32,632 bases of DNA from an uncultured Prevotella sp. (GTDB taxonomy: Bacteria > Bacteroidota > Bacteroidia > Bacteroidales > Bacteroidaceae), in assembly GCA_934202525.1 (NCBI GenBank), contig CAKPYB010000035.1, positions 1-32,632 of the forward strand, in the 5' to 3' direction. The notes under the pieces are model-generated. The model was not told the origin of the DNA, searched no databases, and was given only the letters and a program-made list of their open reading frames with translations. Shown piece after piece: positions 20,118-28,200 of the stretch (within the stretch, counting starts at the first letter, position 1; the number at the start of each line of letters is the position of its first letter). A program made the position numbers and the translations under genes.

Positions 20118-20160
20118 GTTTCAAAATGAAACGAATAATGCGTAATTTGCTTTCATTTTG
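20118..20160. repeat. Inverted repeats upstream of glnK (candidate nitrogen-response operator)
   Basis: GTTTCA-AAA-TGAAAC (20118-20132) is a perfect palindrome around a 3-nt centre. In addition CAAAATGAAA (20122-20131) is repeated as its exact reverse complement TTTCATTTTG at 20151-20160. They lie 100-140 bp upstream of the glnK -7 box. An operator role is inferred from position and symmetry only. Confidence 0.4.
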
Positions 20161-20256
20161 TTCTGTATTTTGAAAAGAACTACGCAAAATAATAATCAAA
20201 CGAAAATAATAACATCAAAAAGTAAGTAATATCATGAAATATTAAGCAAAAAGTCG

Positions 20257-20264
20257 TACCTTTG
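20257..20264 (+). promoter_or_regulatory. Probable -7 box of the glnK-amt promoter
   Basis: TACCTTTG, followed by CACC, matches the Bacteroidota -7 element and lies 48 bp before the glnK ATG. No TTG occurs 19-21 nt upstream, so the promoter looks weak without an activator, as expected for a regulated nitrogen operon. Confidence 0.55.
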
Positions 20265-20311
20265 CACCAGAAAATAAACAAAATGTAAATTAATTAATAG
20301 GAGAGATTAAC

Positions 20312-20668
20312 ATGAAAAAGATTGAAGCAATCATCCGTAAGACTAAGTTTGAGGATGTAAAGGAAGCATTGCTTGCTGCCGACATCGAGTGGTTCTCTTA
20401 CTACGATGTAAGAGGAGAGGGCAAGATGAGACAGGCTCGAATCTACCGTGGTGTCATGTATGATACCAGCAGTATCGAGCGAGTGTTGCTGAATGTTGTC
20501 GTGCGCGACAAGAACGTAGAGAAAACGATTAATGCCATCCAGGAGGCTGCCCGTACAGGCGAGATTGGTGATGGTCGAATCTTTGTAATTCCTGTAGAGG
20601 ATACCGTAAGAATCCGTACAGGTGAAAGAGGCGACATCGCTCTCTATAATGCTGAGCAGGAGAAATAA
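20312..20668 (+). CDS. glnK: PII nitrogen-signalling protein
   Basis: This 118-residue trimeric PII protein senses 2-oxoglutarate, ATP/ADP and sometimes uridylylation, and usually gates the ammonium channel encoded next to it. The B-loop ARTGEIGDGRIFV (80-92) and the C-terminal RIRTGERGD (100-106 region) are conserved. The T-loop, GEGKMRQARIYRGVMY (35-50), keeps both tyrosines and the RG pair (Y45, R46, G47, Y50; equivalent to Y46, R47, G48, Y51). However, it is one residue shorter than E. coli GlnB/GlnK, and the glutamine at position 39, which contacts Mg-2-oxoglutarate, is a methionine. An AGGAG ribosome binding site at 20299-20303 supports the start, unusual in a phylum that rarely uses one. 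It is 64 bp ahead of amt. The symbol rests on this pairing. Confidence 0.9.
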   Translation: MKKIEAIIRKTKFEDVKEALLAADIEWFSYYDVRGEGKMRQARIYRGVMYDTSSIERVLLNVVVRDKNVEKTINAIQEAARTGEIGDGRIFVIPVEDTVRIRTGERGDIALYNAEQEK

Positions 20669-20732
20669 AATGCTAATATGGAGGAGAGAGAATAGTTTTC
20701 AGGTTTAAAGAACACTTTAAAGATTTTATGTT

Positions 20733-21995
20733 ATGAGTGTACAGGATTTAGGAATTTCAGTAGATACCGTATGGATGCTCTTGGCAGCCATGTTGGTCTT
20801 TTTCATGCAGCCGGGATTTGCCCTCTGCGAGGCGGGCTTTACCCGTAGTAAAAATACAGCGAACATCTTGTTTAAGAACTTTGTCGATTTTATGATCGGT
20901 TCCGTTCTCTTCTGGTTCGTAGGTTTCGGATTTATGTTTGGTAGTGATGGCGCCGGTTTCATCGGTATGCCTAACTTCGGCGATTTGTCTTTCTATACAA
21001 ATGCAGCCGGTCTTCCTACTGAAGGCTTCCTGATGTTTGAAACCGTATTCTGCGCTACTAGTGCTACCATCGTTTCAGGTGCTATGGCAGAACGTACCAA
21101 GTTCTCCATGTACTGCGTTTACTCATTCTTCATTTCATTGATTATCTACCCTGTAGAGGGTCACTGGACATGGGGCGGCGGTTGGCTTTGCAACAGCGAG
21201 GCAGGCTCATTCATGATGAACACCTTCGGTGCTGCCTTCCATGATTTCGCAGGTTCTGCCATCGTACATAGTGTTGGTGGTGTACTTGCCTTGGTTGGTG
21301 CTATCTGCTTAGGTCCTCGTCTTGGTAAGTATCGCAATGGTAAGAGTACTGCTATCCCAGGTCACAATCTGATGGCTGCTGCTCTTGGTGTATTCATCCT
21401 CTGGTTCGGATGGTTCGGATTCAACCCTGGTTCTCAGCTCGCTGCTTCTGGTGAGGTTAACCGTGTTGCTATCAGTCACGTATTCCTGACAACCAACTTG
21501 GCTGCAGTTTGTGGTGGTCTCGGTACTATGTTCACCTCTTGGATTAAGTATGGCAAACCTTCGTTCTCATTGACATTGAACGGTATTCTGGCTGGTTTGG
21601 TAGCCATTACTGCTGGTTGCGATTTGGTTAGTCCATTGGGTTCAGCCATCATCGGTCTCTTGGCAGGTATAATCTTGGTATTCTCTATCGAGTTCATTGA
21701 TACAAAGCTTCATATTGATGACCCTGTAGGTGCAAGTTCAGTACATGGTGTATGCGGTATCTTCGGTACCTTGATGACCGGTCTTTTCGCCCTCGACGGT
21801 GGTGCTTTCTATGGTGGTGGCTTCGGATTCTTCGGTGCTCAGTGCTTCGGCATTCTCTGCATCGACCTTTGGGCAGCCGTAACCGGTATTATCCTCTTCT
21901 GGGGTATCAAGAAGATTGCTGGTCTCCGTGTTGATAAGCGAATCGAGGAAGAAGGTCTCGATATCTATGAGCATGGTGAGAGTTGCTACAACTAA
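20733..21995 (+). CDS. amt: Ammonium transporter (Amt/MEP/Rh family)
   Basis: This 420-residue inner-membrane channel has about eleven transmembrane helices and takes up ammonium when it is scarce. The pore twin histidines are visible at H179 (HDFAGSAIVHSVGG) and H338 (VGASSVHGVCG). D171 matches the structural aspartate of E. coli AmtB, the gate phenylalanine region is MFETVFC (101-107), and the WTWGGGW motif is at 145-151. Like many Amt proteins, and unlike E. coli AmtB, there is no cleavable signal sequence. The C-terminal tail ends GLDIYEHGESCYN, the segment that contacts PII in other species. It is downstream of glnK with no terminator between, the common glnK-amt pairing. Confidence 0.95.
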   Translation: MSVQDLGISVDTVWMLLAAMLVFFMQPGFALCEAGFTRSKNTANILFKNFVDFMIGSVLFWFVGFGFMFGSDGAGFIGMPNFGDLSFYTNAAGLPTEGFLMFETVFCATSATIVSGAMAERTKFSMYCVYSFFISLIIYPVEGHWTWGGGWLCNSEAGSFMMNTFGAAFHDFAGSAIVHSVGGVLALVGAICLGPRLGKYRNGKSTAIPGHNLMAAALGVFILWFGWFGFNPGSQLAASGEVNRVAISHVFLTTNLAAVCGGLGTMFTSWIKYGKPSFSLTLNGILAGLVAITAGCDLVSPLGSAIIGLLAGIILVFSIEFIDTKLHIDDPVGASSVHGVCGIFGTLMTGLFALDGGAFYGGGFGFFGAQCFGILCIDLWAAVTGIILFWGIKKIAGLRVDKRIEEEGLDIYEHGESCYN

Positions 21996-22040
21996 AGATG
22001 CTTTCATATAGCGAGCGAGAGAGATTTTTCAGCAGAAGTT

Positions 22041-22071
22041 TTGGCGAGCAGAGTTGTTATTTGTACCTTTG
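22041..22071 (+). promoter_or_regulatory. Upstream promoter (P1) of the barrel-protein gene
   Basis: TTG (22041-22043), a 20-nt spacer and TACCTTTG (22064-22071) match the Bacteroidota consensus. It starts only 46 bp after the amt stop, so the barrel gene can be transcribed without glnK-amt. Confidence 0.65.
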
Positions 22072-22081
22072 AATAAGGTAC
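22063..22081. repeat. Palindrome over the P1 -7 box
   Basis: GTACCTT (22063-22069) and AAGGTAC (22075-22081) are perfect 7-bp arms with a 5-nt centre. The palindrome overlaps the -7 element and the expected transcription start of P1, so it could be an operator or form a 5'-end hairpin. Function is inferred. Confidence 0.45.
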
Positions 22082-22099
22082 GCTGCATCTCAACAATAT

Positions 22100-22119
22100 A
22101 AATAAATCGCGATTTATTT
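22100..22119. repeat. Perfect 20-bp palindrome touching the P2 -33 box
   Basis: AAATAAATCGCGATTTATTT is a perfect palindrome without a spacer, centred on TCGCGA. It ends on the first base of the TTG element of the second promoter. Such symmetry is typical of a dimeric repressor or activator site, but no regulator gene is nearby in the cluster. Confidence 0.55.
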
Positions 22120-22148
22120 TGTATTGTCTTCGATTTGCAGTACCTTTG
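22119..22148 (+). promoter_or_regulatory. Downstream promoter (P2) of the barrel-protein gene
   Basis: TTG (22119-22121), a 19-nt spacer and TACCTTTG (22141-22148) match the Bacteroidota consensus. It lies 49 bp before the ATG, closer than P1. Confidence 0.72.
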
Positions 22149-22197
22149 CTGCCGAAACTTTTAAAAACAAAAATGTATCACATAAAAATAAGAGAAT

Positions 22198-22917
22198 ATG
22201 AAGAAGGTTTTTGATATAAAGAAAATGGGTGCCATTGCACTTGGTTTGGTTGCTTTTGCTCCTGCTGCTTCTGCTCAGGATGAGGTTGAAACTACAATCG
22301 CTGCAGATGTTGTAAACCAGTATATCTGGCGTGGTCAGTCACTGGGAGAAGTCTCTTTGCAGCCAACACTCGGTATTGGTTACAAGGGCTTGTCTCTGAC
22401 AGCTTGGGGAAGTGTAGGTATCTCTCAGCCAGAGGATACTAAGGAGTTTGACCTTACCTTGGCTTATGAAACCGGTGGTTTCCATATCGGCGTGACCGAT
22501 TACTGGTTCAACTCTCCTAACGAGAAGTATTTCGCCTATAAGGCACATGAAACTTCTCATGTTTTTGAGGCAAATGTAGGTTATGACTTTGGTCCAGTTG
22601 CCTTGAACTGGTACACCAACTTTGCAGGCCATGATGGATTAAACAAGGATGGTGACCGTGCTTATTCTTCATATGTTGAGGCTACAGCCCCATTCAAGTT
22701 GGGCGGTTGTGATTGGGCAGCAAGTATAGGCGCAGTTCCATTTGCAACATCTTTCTATGGTGATGCCAATGGTTTTGCAGTTACCAATGTTTCACTGAAA
22801 GCTACCAAGGATTTGAAGATTACAGATTCTTTCTCTGTTCCAGTCTTCGCTCAGGTAGCTGCTAACCCTAGCACCGAAAAAGCTTACCTGGTAGTAGGTT
22901 TTACCTTGCAGCCATAA
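22198..22917 (+). CDS. Small outer-membrane beta-barrel protein (TorF-like putative porin)
   Basis: This 239-residue protein has a signal peptide (cleavage near ASA-Q27) and then alternating beta strands rich in aromatic and small residues: TTIAADVVNQYIWRGQSLG (32-50), SLQPTLGIGYKGLSLTAWGS, FDLTLAYETGGFHIGVTDYW, and a last strand AYLVVGFTLQP. The YIWRGQ start and the GxxxTAWGS pattern resemble the TorF/Gcw_chp group of putative porins. It is predicted to sit in the outer membrane, with unknown solute. It lies between amt and asnB, has two promoters of its own and a hairpin terminator after it, so it is a single-gene unit inside a nitrogen cluster. A role in passage of ammonium or small nitrogen compounds is inference from context only. 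Confidence 0.75.
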   Translation: MKKVFDIKKMGAIALGLVAFAPAASAQDEVETTIAADVVNQYIWRGQSLGEVSLQPTLGIGYKGLSLTAWGSVGISQPEDTKEFDLTLAYETGGFHIGVTDYWFNSPNEKYFAYKAHETSHVFEANVGYDFGPVALNWYTNFAGHDGLNKDGDRAYSSYVEATAPFKLGGCDWAASIGAVPFATSFYGDANGFAVTNVSLKATKDLKITDSFSVPVFAQVAANPSTEKAYLVVGFTLQP

Positions 22918-22981
22918 TAGGCTCTTAGGTTTTACGATATAATCTTACGTTGGTAGGTTTAAGTTTTTATTTTTTTATTTT

Positions 22982-23022
22982 AAATGCCGATAGTTCCGTC
23001 AAAGAGCTATCGGCATTTCTTT
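22982..23022 (+). terminator. Terminator after the barrel-protein gene
   Basis: AAATGCCGATAG (22982-22993) and CTATCGGCATTT (23007-23018) form a perfect 12-bp stem with a 13-nt loop, followed by CTTTG. The preceding T-rich and following A/T-rich sequence fit a Rho-independent terminator. Confidence 0.8.
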
Positions 23023-23050
23023 GTATGATATGGGGGGGGTAAGAAACTGT

Positions 23051-23116
23051 GTATAATGCCCTGGATGCTTTGTTGCATATCTATGAGCGTATAATATGCC
23101 CTGGATACGCTTTGTT
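23051..23116. repeat. Imperfect direct repeat between the barrel gene and asnB
   Basis: GTATAATGCCCTGGATGC plus TTTGTT (23051-23074) recurs at 23089-23116 with two 2-nt insertions (AT after GTATAAT, AC after GGAT); all 24 other positions agree. The second copy also contains a hairpin, AGCGTAT (23086-23092) with ATACGCT (23105-23111). Between 22918 and 23418 I see no gene: the stretch holds the terminator above, a run of eight G at 23032-23039, this repeat, and the asnB -7 box. Confidence 0.5.
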
Positions 23117-23275
23117 TATCTTAAAAATGATTGTATTTTACAGATTGTAATTAAATAGTACATTTTTCTTTTCAGTTTATCATATGTTTTAATCTAATAT
23201 GCGTTAATATGTTATTGTTGTGATAAAGTAAAGACAAAATGCTACTAATCTTTTCTTTATTCTAACAAAAAGTTG

Positions 23276-23283
23276 TAATTTTG
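23276..23283 (+). promoter_or_regulatory. Possible -7 box of the asnB-gltBD promoter
   Basis: TAATTTTG followed by CACCC fits the TAnnTTTG element, but no TTG lies 19-21 nt upstream. It would give an untranslated leader of about 130 nt before asnB. No better candidate is seen in the 500-bp gap. Confidence 0.45.
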
Positions 23284-23418
23284 CACCCGAAACATAGCAA
23301 AAAGTAATTTTAAGCTTTGTTTTTGCTTGGTTTGCTCCTAAAAGAATGGATTGGACATGCCAAGGTGAATAAGAGAGAATAATAGTTAAAAATAACCGTA
23401 AAAGAAAGGAAAAGATTT

Positions 23419-25206
23419 ATGTGTGGAATCGTATCTATCTTCAATATTCAGGAGCAGACTCCTGAATTGCGACAGCAAGCGCTTCGTATGAGCCAGAAGA
23501 TTCGCCATCGCGGACCAGACTGGAGTGGAATCTACTGTGGTGGTTCTGCTATCCTGGCACATGAGCGTCTGAGTATTGTTGACCCTGAAAGTGGTCGCCA
23601 ACCTTTGTTTGCACCAGACAAAAAACAGGTGCTTGCCGTAAACGGTGAGATTTATAATCATCAGGACATCCGTGCTCGTTTTGCTGGCAAATACCAGTAT
23701 CAGACCGGTTCCGACTGTGAGGTGATTCTTTCTCTCTATCGTGAGATGCGAGCAGATTCCGATTTTGATTCCTTAATATATAAAGGTGAGGATGCGCTCC
23801 ACGCCCGTATCTCCAAGATGCTTGAAGAGCTGAACGGTATCTTTGCCTTCGCACTTTACGATGCCGAACGTGATGAGTTTCTCATCGCCCGCGACCCTAT
23901 CGGTGTTATTCCTCTTTATATTGGTTATGATAAGGATGGAAAAGTGCTGGTGGCAAGCGAGTTGAAGGCTCTGGAAGGTCAGTGCGATCACTACGAGCCA
24001 TTCCTCCCGGGTCATTATTATTATAGCAAGAACCCTGGCATGAAGCGTTACTATACACGCGATTGGTTTGAGTATGCTGCCATGCAGAAAAAATATCAGA
24101 TTGATGATGCCAAGAAGGCTGAAGAACAGCTGAAGGATGCTGAACCTCAGGAGAAAGCGGCAGTGAAAGAGATTCATGATGCTTTGGAGGCTTCTGTCAA
24201 ACGTCAGTTGATGAGTGATGTTCCTTATGGTGTTCTTCTCAGTGGTGGTCTTGATTCTTCTGTCATTTCAGCCGTAGCCGAGAAATATTCTTCTACCCGT
24301 GTGGAAAATGGGGGAGAGACCAAGGCTTATTGGCCACGTCTGCACTCTTTCGCTGTTGGTTTGAAGGGTGCGCCTGATTTGGCAAAGGCACGTTTGGTTG
24401 CCGAACACATCGGAACTGTGCATCACGAAATCAACTATACCATTCAGGAAGGTCTGGATGCTATCCGTGATGTCATTTATTTTATCGAAACCTACGATGT
24501 GACCACCGTCCGTGCATCTACCCCGATGTATCTGCTGGCGAGAGTGATCCGCAGCATGGGTATCAAGATGGTGCTTTCGGGCGAGGGTGCTGACGAGGTA
24601 TTCGGAGGTTATCTCTACTTCCATAAAGCACCGGATGCCAAGGCATTCCATGAGGAAACCGTACGAAAGTTGGGTAAACTCTATCTCTACGATTGTCTGA
24701 GAGCTAACAAAAGTTTGGCAGCATGGGGCATCGAGGGCCGTGTGCCTTTCCTCGACAAGGAGTTCCTGGATGTAGCGATGGGTATGAACCCTGTGCTGAA
24801 GATGTGTCCGGATAAGACCATCGAGAAAAAGGTGGTTCGTGAGGCATTTGCCGATTTGCTTCCAGAAGAAGTGGCATGGCGACAGAAGGAACAGTTCTCA
24901 GATGGTGTGGGCTATTCATGGATTGATACCCTGAAGCAGATTACCGCATCTGCCGTCAGCGATGAGCAGATGGCGCATGCTGCTGAGCGATTCCCTATCA
25001 ACCCTCCACAGAATAAGGAGGAGTATTATTATCGTTCTATCTTCGCCGAGCATTTCCCAAGCGACAGCGCTGCCAAGAGCGTACCTAGTGTGCCTAGCGT
25101 AGCATGTTCTACAGCCGAAGCCCTTGCCTGGGATGCCTCATTTAAGAACCAGAACGACCCTAGCGGTAGAGCCGTGGCGGGAGTTCACGAACAGGCGTAT
25201 AAATAA
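23419..25206 (+). CDS. asnB: Glutamine-hydrolysing asparagine synthetase B
   Basis: This 595-residue enzyme makes asparagine from aspartate, ATP and the amide of glutamine. The class II glutaminase domain starts with the nucleophile C2 (MCGIVSIFN) and contains RHRGPDWSG (29-37) and NGEIYNH (75-81). The synthetase domain has the PP-loop SGGLDSS (275-281) and LSGEGADEVFGGY further on. Length and C-terminus (PSVACSTAEALAWD, then DPSGRAVAGVH) match the long bacterial AsnB type. It is the first gene of the asnB-gltB-gltD run, 81 bp ahead of gltB, with no strong terminator between. It uses glutamine nitrogen just as GltB does. Confidence 0.95.
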   Translation: MCGIVSIFNIQEQTPELRQQALRMSQKIRHRGPDWSGIYCGGSAILAHERLSIVDPESGRQPLFAPDKKQVLAVNGEIYNHQDIRARFAGKYQYQTGSDCEVILSLYREMRADSDFDSLIYKGEDALHARISKMLEELNGIFAFALYDAERDEFLIARDPIGVIPLYIGYDKDGKVLVASELKALEGQCDHYEPFLPGHYYYSKNPGMKRYYTRDWFEYAAMQKKYQIDDAKKAEEQLKDAEPQEKAAVKEIHDALEASVKRQLMSDVPYGVLLSGGLDSSVISAVAEKYSSTRVENGGETKAYWPRLHSFAVGLKGAPDLAKARLVAEHIGTVHHEINYTIQEGLDAIRDVIYFIETYDVTTVRASTPMYLLARVIRSMGIKMVLSGEGADEVFGGYLYFHKAPDAKAFHEETVRKLGKLYLYDCLRANKSLAAWGIEGRVPFLDKEFLDVAMGMNPVLKMCPDKTIEKKVVREAFADLLPEEVAWRQKEQFSDGVGYSWIDTLKQITASAVSDEQMAHAAERFPINPPQNKEEYYYRSIFAEHFPSDSAAKSVPSVPSVACSTAEALAWDASFKNQNDPSGRAVAGVHEQAYK

Positions 25207-25287
25207 GTGAAGAGTGGAGAATCACTTTGCACTTCATATTTAAGTAATAAAAATAGTTAGAAATAACCGATATAAAACGAACAAGAA

Positions 25288-28200
25288 ATGGAAAAAGGAT
25301 TGTACAGTTCAGCCTATGAGCACGATGCGTGTGGCGTAGGTATGGTGGTGAATATCCACGGTAACAAGAGTCATGAGCTGGTTGATAACGCCTTGAAGGT
25401 ACTCGAGAACATGCGTCATCGTGGTGCAGAGGGTGCCGATAACAAGACGGGTGATGGTGCCGGTATCATGCTCCAGATTCCACATGAGTTTATTCTTCTT
25501 CAGGGTATCCCAGTGCCAGAAAAAGGTAAATATGGTACGGGTCTCGTCTTCTTGCCTAAGGATGAGAAGAAACAGCAGGATATTCTCTCTATCATGATTG
25601 AGGAAATTGAACGCGAGGGATTGCAGCTGATGCATCTCCGCAATGTGCCTACTAACCCTGATTGTTTGGGTGAGGCTGCTTTGAGTAACGAACCAGCTAT
25701 CAAACAGGTGTTTATCACAGGTGTTACAGATGATAAGGTGCCTGTCTTTGAGCGCACCCTCTATCTTATCCGTAAACGTATTGAGAAACGTGTCAGTGAT
25801 CCTGATTTCTATATTTGTTCGTTGTCTAATTCGAACATCGTATATAAGGGTATGTTGAGCAGCCTCCAGTTGCGCCAATATTATCCTGACTTGACCAATA
25901 ATTATTTCACAAGCGGTCTGGCTCTGGTTCACTCTCGCTTCTCTACCAACACCTTCCCAACATGGAGTCTGGCTCAGCCATTCCGTCTCCTTGCCCACAA
26001 TGGTGAGATTAACACCATCCGTGGTAACCGTGCCTGGATGAAGGCACGCGAGAGTGTGTTGAGCAGCGAGGCTTTGGGCGATATCCGTGAGATTTCTCCT
26101 ATCGTCCAGCCTGATATGAGTGACTCTGCCAGCCTCGACAATGTATTTGAGTTCTTCGTAATGAGCGGTCTGTCATTGCCTCATGCCATGGCTGTGATGG
26201 TGCCTGAGAGTTTCAATGACAAGAACCCTATCTCTGAGGATCTGAAGGCATTCTATGAGTACCACTCTATCCTGATGGAGCCATGGGATGGCCCTGCCGC
26301 CCTGCTCTTCAGCGATGGCCGTTATGCCGGTGGTATGCTCGATAGAAATGGTCTGCGTCCTGCCCGCTACACCATCACCAAGAACGATATGATGGTAGTC
26401 GCATCTGAGGTAGGTGTGATGGATTTCGACCCAACAGAGATTGCCGAGAAGGGTCGTCTACAGCCTGGTAAGATCCTCTTGATTGATACCCAGGAAGGCA
26501 AAATCTATTATGATGGTGAAATCAAGGAGCGCCTGGCTGCCCAGCATCCATATCGCCAGTGGTTGAACACCAACCGTATTGAGCTGGAGAAACTTCGCAG
26601 TGGCCGTAAGGTGGAAAATGGTGTGGACAACCTCACTCGCAAGGAATTGGAATTCGGTTTTGGCGAGGAAGATATCGACGGTACCATCATCCCAATGGCT
26701 ACCAAGGGTCAGGAACCTACAGCTTCTATGGGTAATGATACTCCGCTTGCTGTGCTTTCCGACCAGCCACAGATTTTCTTCAACTACTTCCGTCAGCAGT
26801 TTGCTCAGGTTACCAACCCTGCCATCGACTCCATCCGTGAGAACCTTGTGATGAGTCTTACCGAGTATATCGGTAGAGTAGGTTCCGGCATCTTGAACCC
26901 AGACGAAAGCAACTGCAAGATGGTCCGTCTGCCACATCCTATCCTGACCAATACTCAGCTGGATATCCTTCAAAATATCCGCTACAAGGGATTTAATACA
27001 GTAAAACTCCACATGCTCTTCGAAACCGCCAAGGGCGAAGAAGGACTGCATGAGGCTCTGGATGAGCTCTGCAAGCAGGCAGCACAGAGCGTGGATGATG
27101 GTTACAACTACATCATCTTGAGCGACCGTGGCGTGGATGAAACTCATGCCGCCATTCCATCTCTGCTCGCCGTGAGTGCCGTACATCATTATCTGATTGA
27201 TGCCGGCAAGCGTGTGCAGACTGCCCTCATCGTTGAGAGCGGTGAGATTCGTGAGGTAATGCATGCAGCCCTTCTGTTGGGTTACGGTGCATCAGCCCTC
27301 TGTCCATACTTGACATACGCCATCCTCGACGACCTTGTAAAGAAGGGAAAGATTCAGGAGGATTACCATACAGCCGAGCAGAACTACATCAAGGCTGTGA
27401 AGAAGGGCTTGTTCAAGATTATGGCTAAGATGGGTATCTCTACCATCCGAAGCTATCGTGGTGCCAAGATCTTCGAGAGCATCGGTTTGAGCGAGAGCCT
27501 CCTGAAGAGCTACTTCGGAACAGAGGTGAGCACCATCGGCGGTATCGGACTCGAGACCATCGCCCGTGATGCCATCCGCCTGCACGACAAGGCATTCGAG
27601 ACCAAGAAGCTCGACTTCCTGCCAAGTCTGGGACAGTTCCACTACCGCAAGGACGGTATCAAGCACGCTTGGAACCCAGAGACCATCGCCACCCTGCAGC
27701 TCGCAACCCGCAAGGGCGATTATGATCTCTTCAAGAAATATACACATCTCGTTGACGATAAGCAGGAGCCTATCTTCATCCGCGACTTCTTCAGCTTCCG
27801 CAAGAATCCGATCTCTATAGATAAGGTGGAGCCGGTAGAGGAAATCGTGAAGCACTTCGTTACCGGTGCGATGAGTTTCGGTGCCCTCTCCAAAGAGGCT
27901 CACGAGGCAATGGCACTCGCCATGAACGCCCTCGGTGCCCGAAGCAATACCGGTGAAGGTGGTGAGGATAACGAGCGATTCCATTCTACACAGGATGGCA
28001 TCAGCCTCTCCAGTAAGACCAAGCAGGTGGCTTCCGGTCGATTCGGTGTGACAACAGAATATTTGGTAAATGCAGAGGAAATCCAGATCAAGGTGGCACA
28101 GGGTGCTAAACCGGGTGAGGGTGGTCAGTTGCCTGGCTTCAAGGTCAACGAGGTCATCGCCAAGACCCGTCACTCTATCCCTGGCATCAGCCTGATTTCT

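Noticed and set aside
20240..20270. Sigma-54 promoter before glnK
   Set aside because: TTGCAC could be read as a -12 element, but no GG lies 10 bp upstream; the Bacteroidota TAnnTTTG reading fits better.
25207..25287. Separate promoter or terminator between asnB and gltB
   Set aside because: AGTG-GAGAAT-CACT is a weak 4-bp hairpin without a T-run, and CACTTTGC does not fit TAnnTTTG fully, so co-transcription is simpler.
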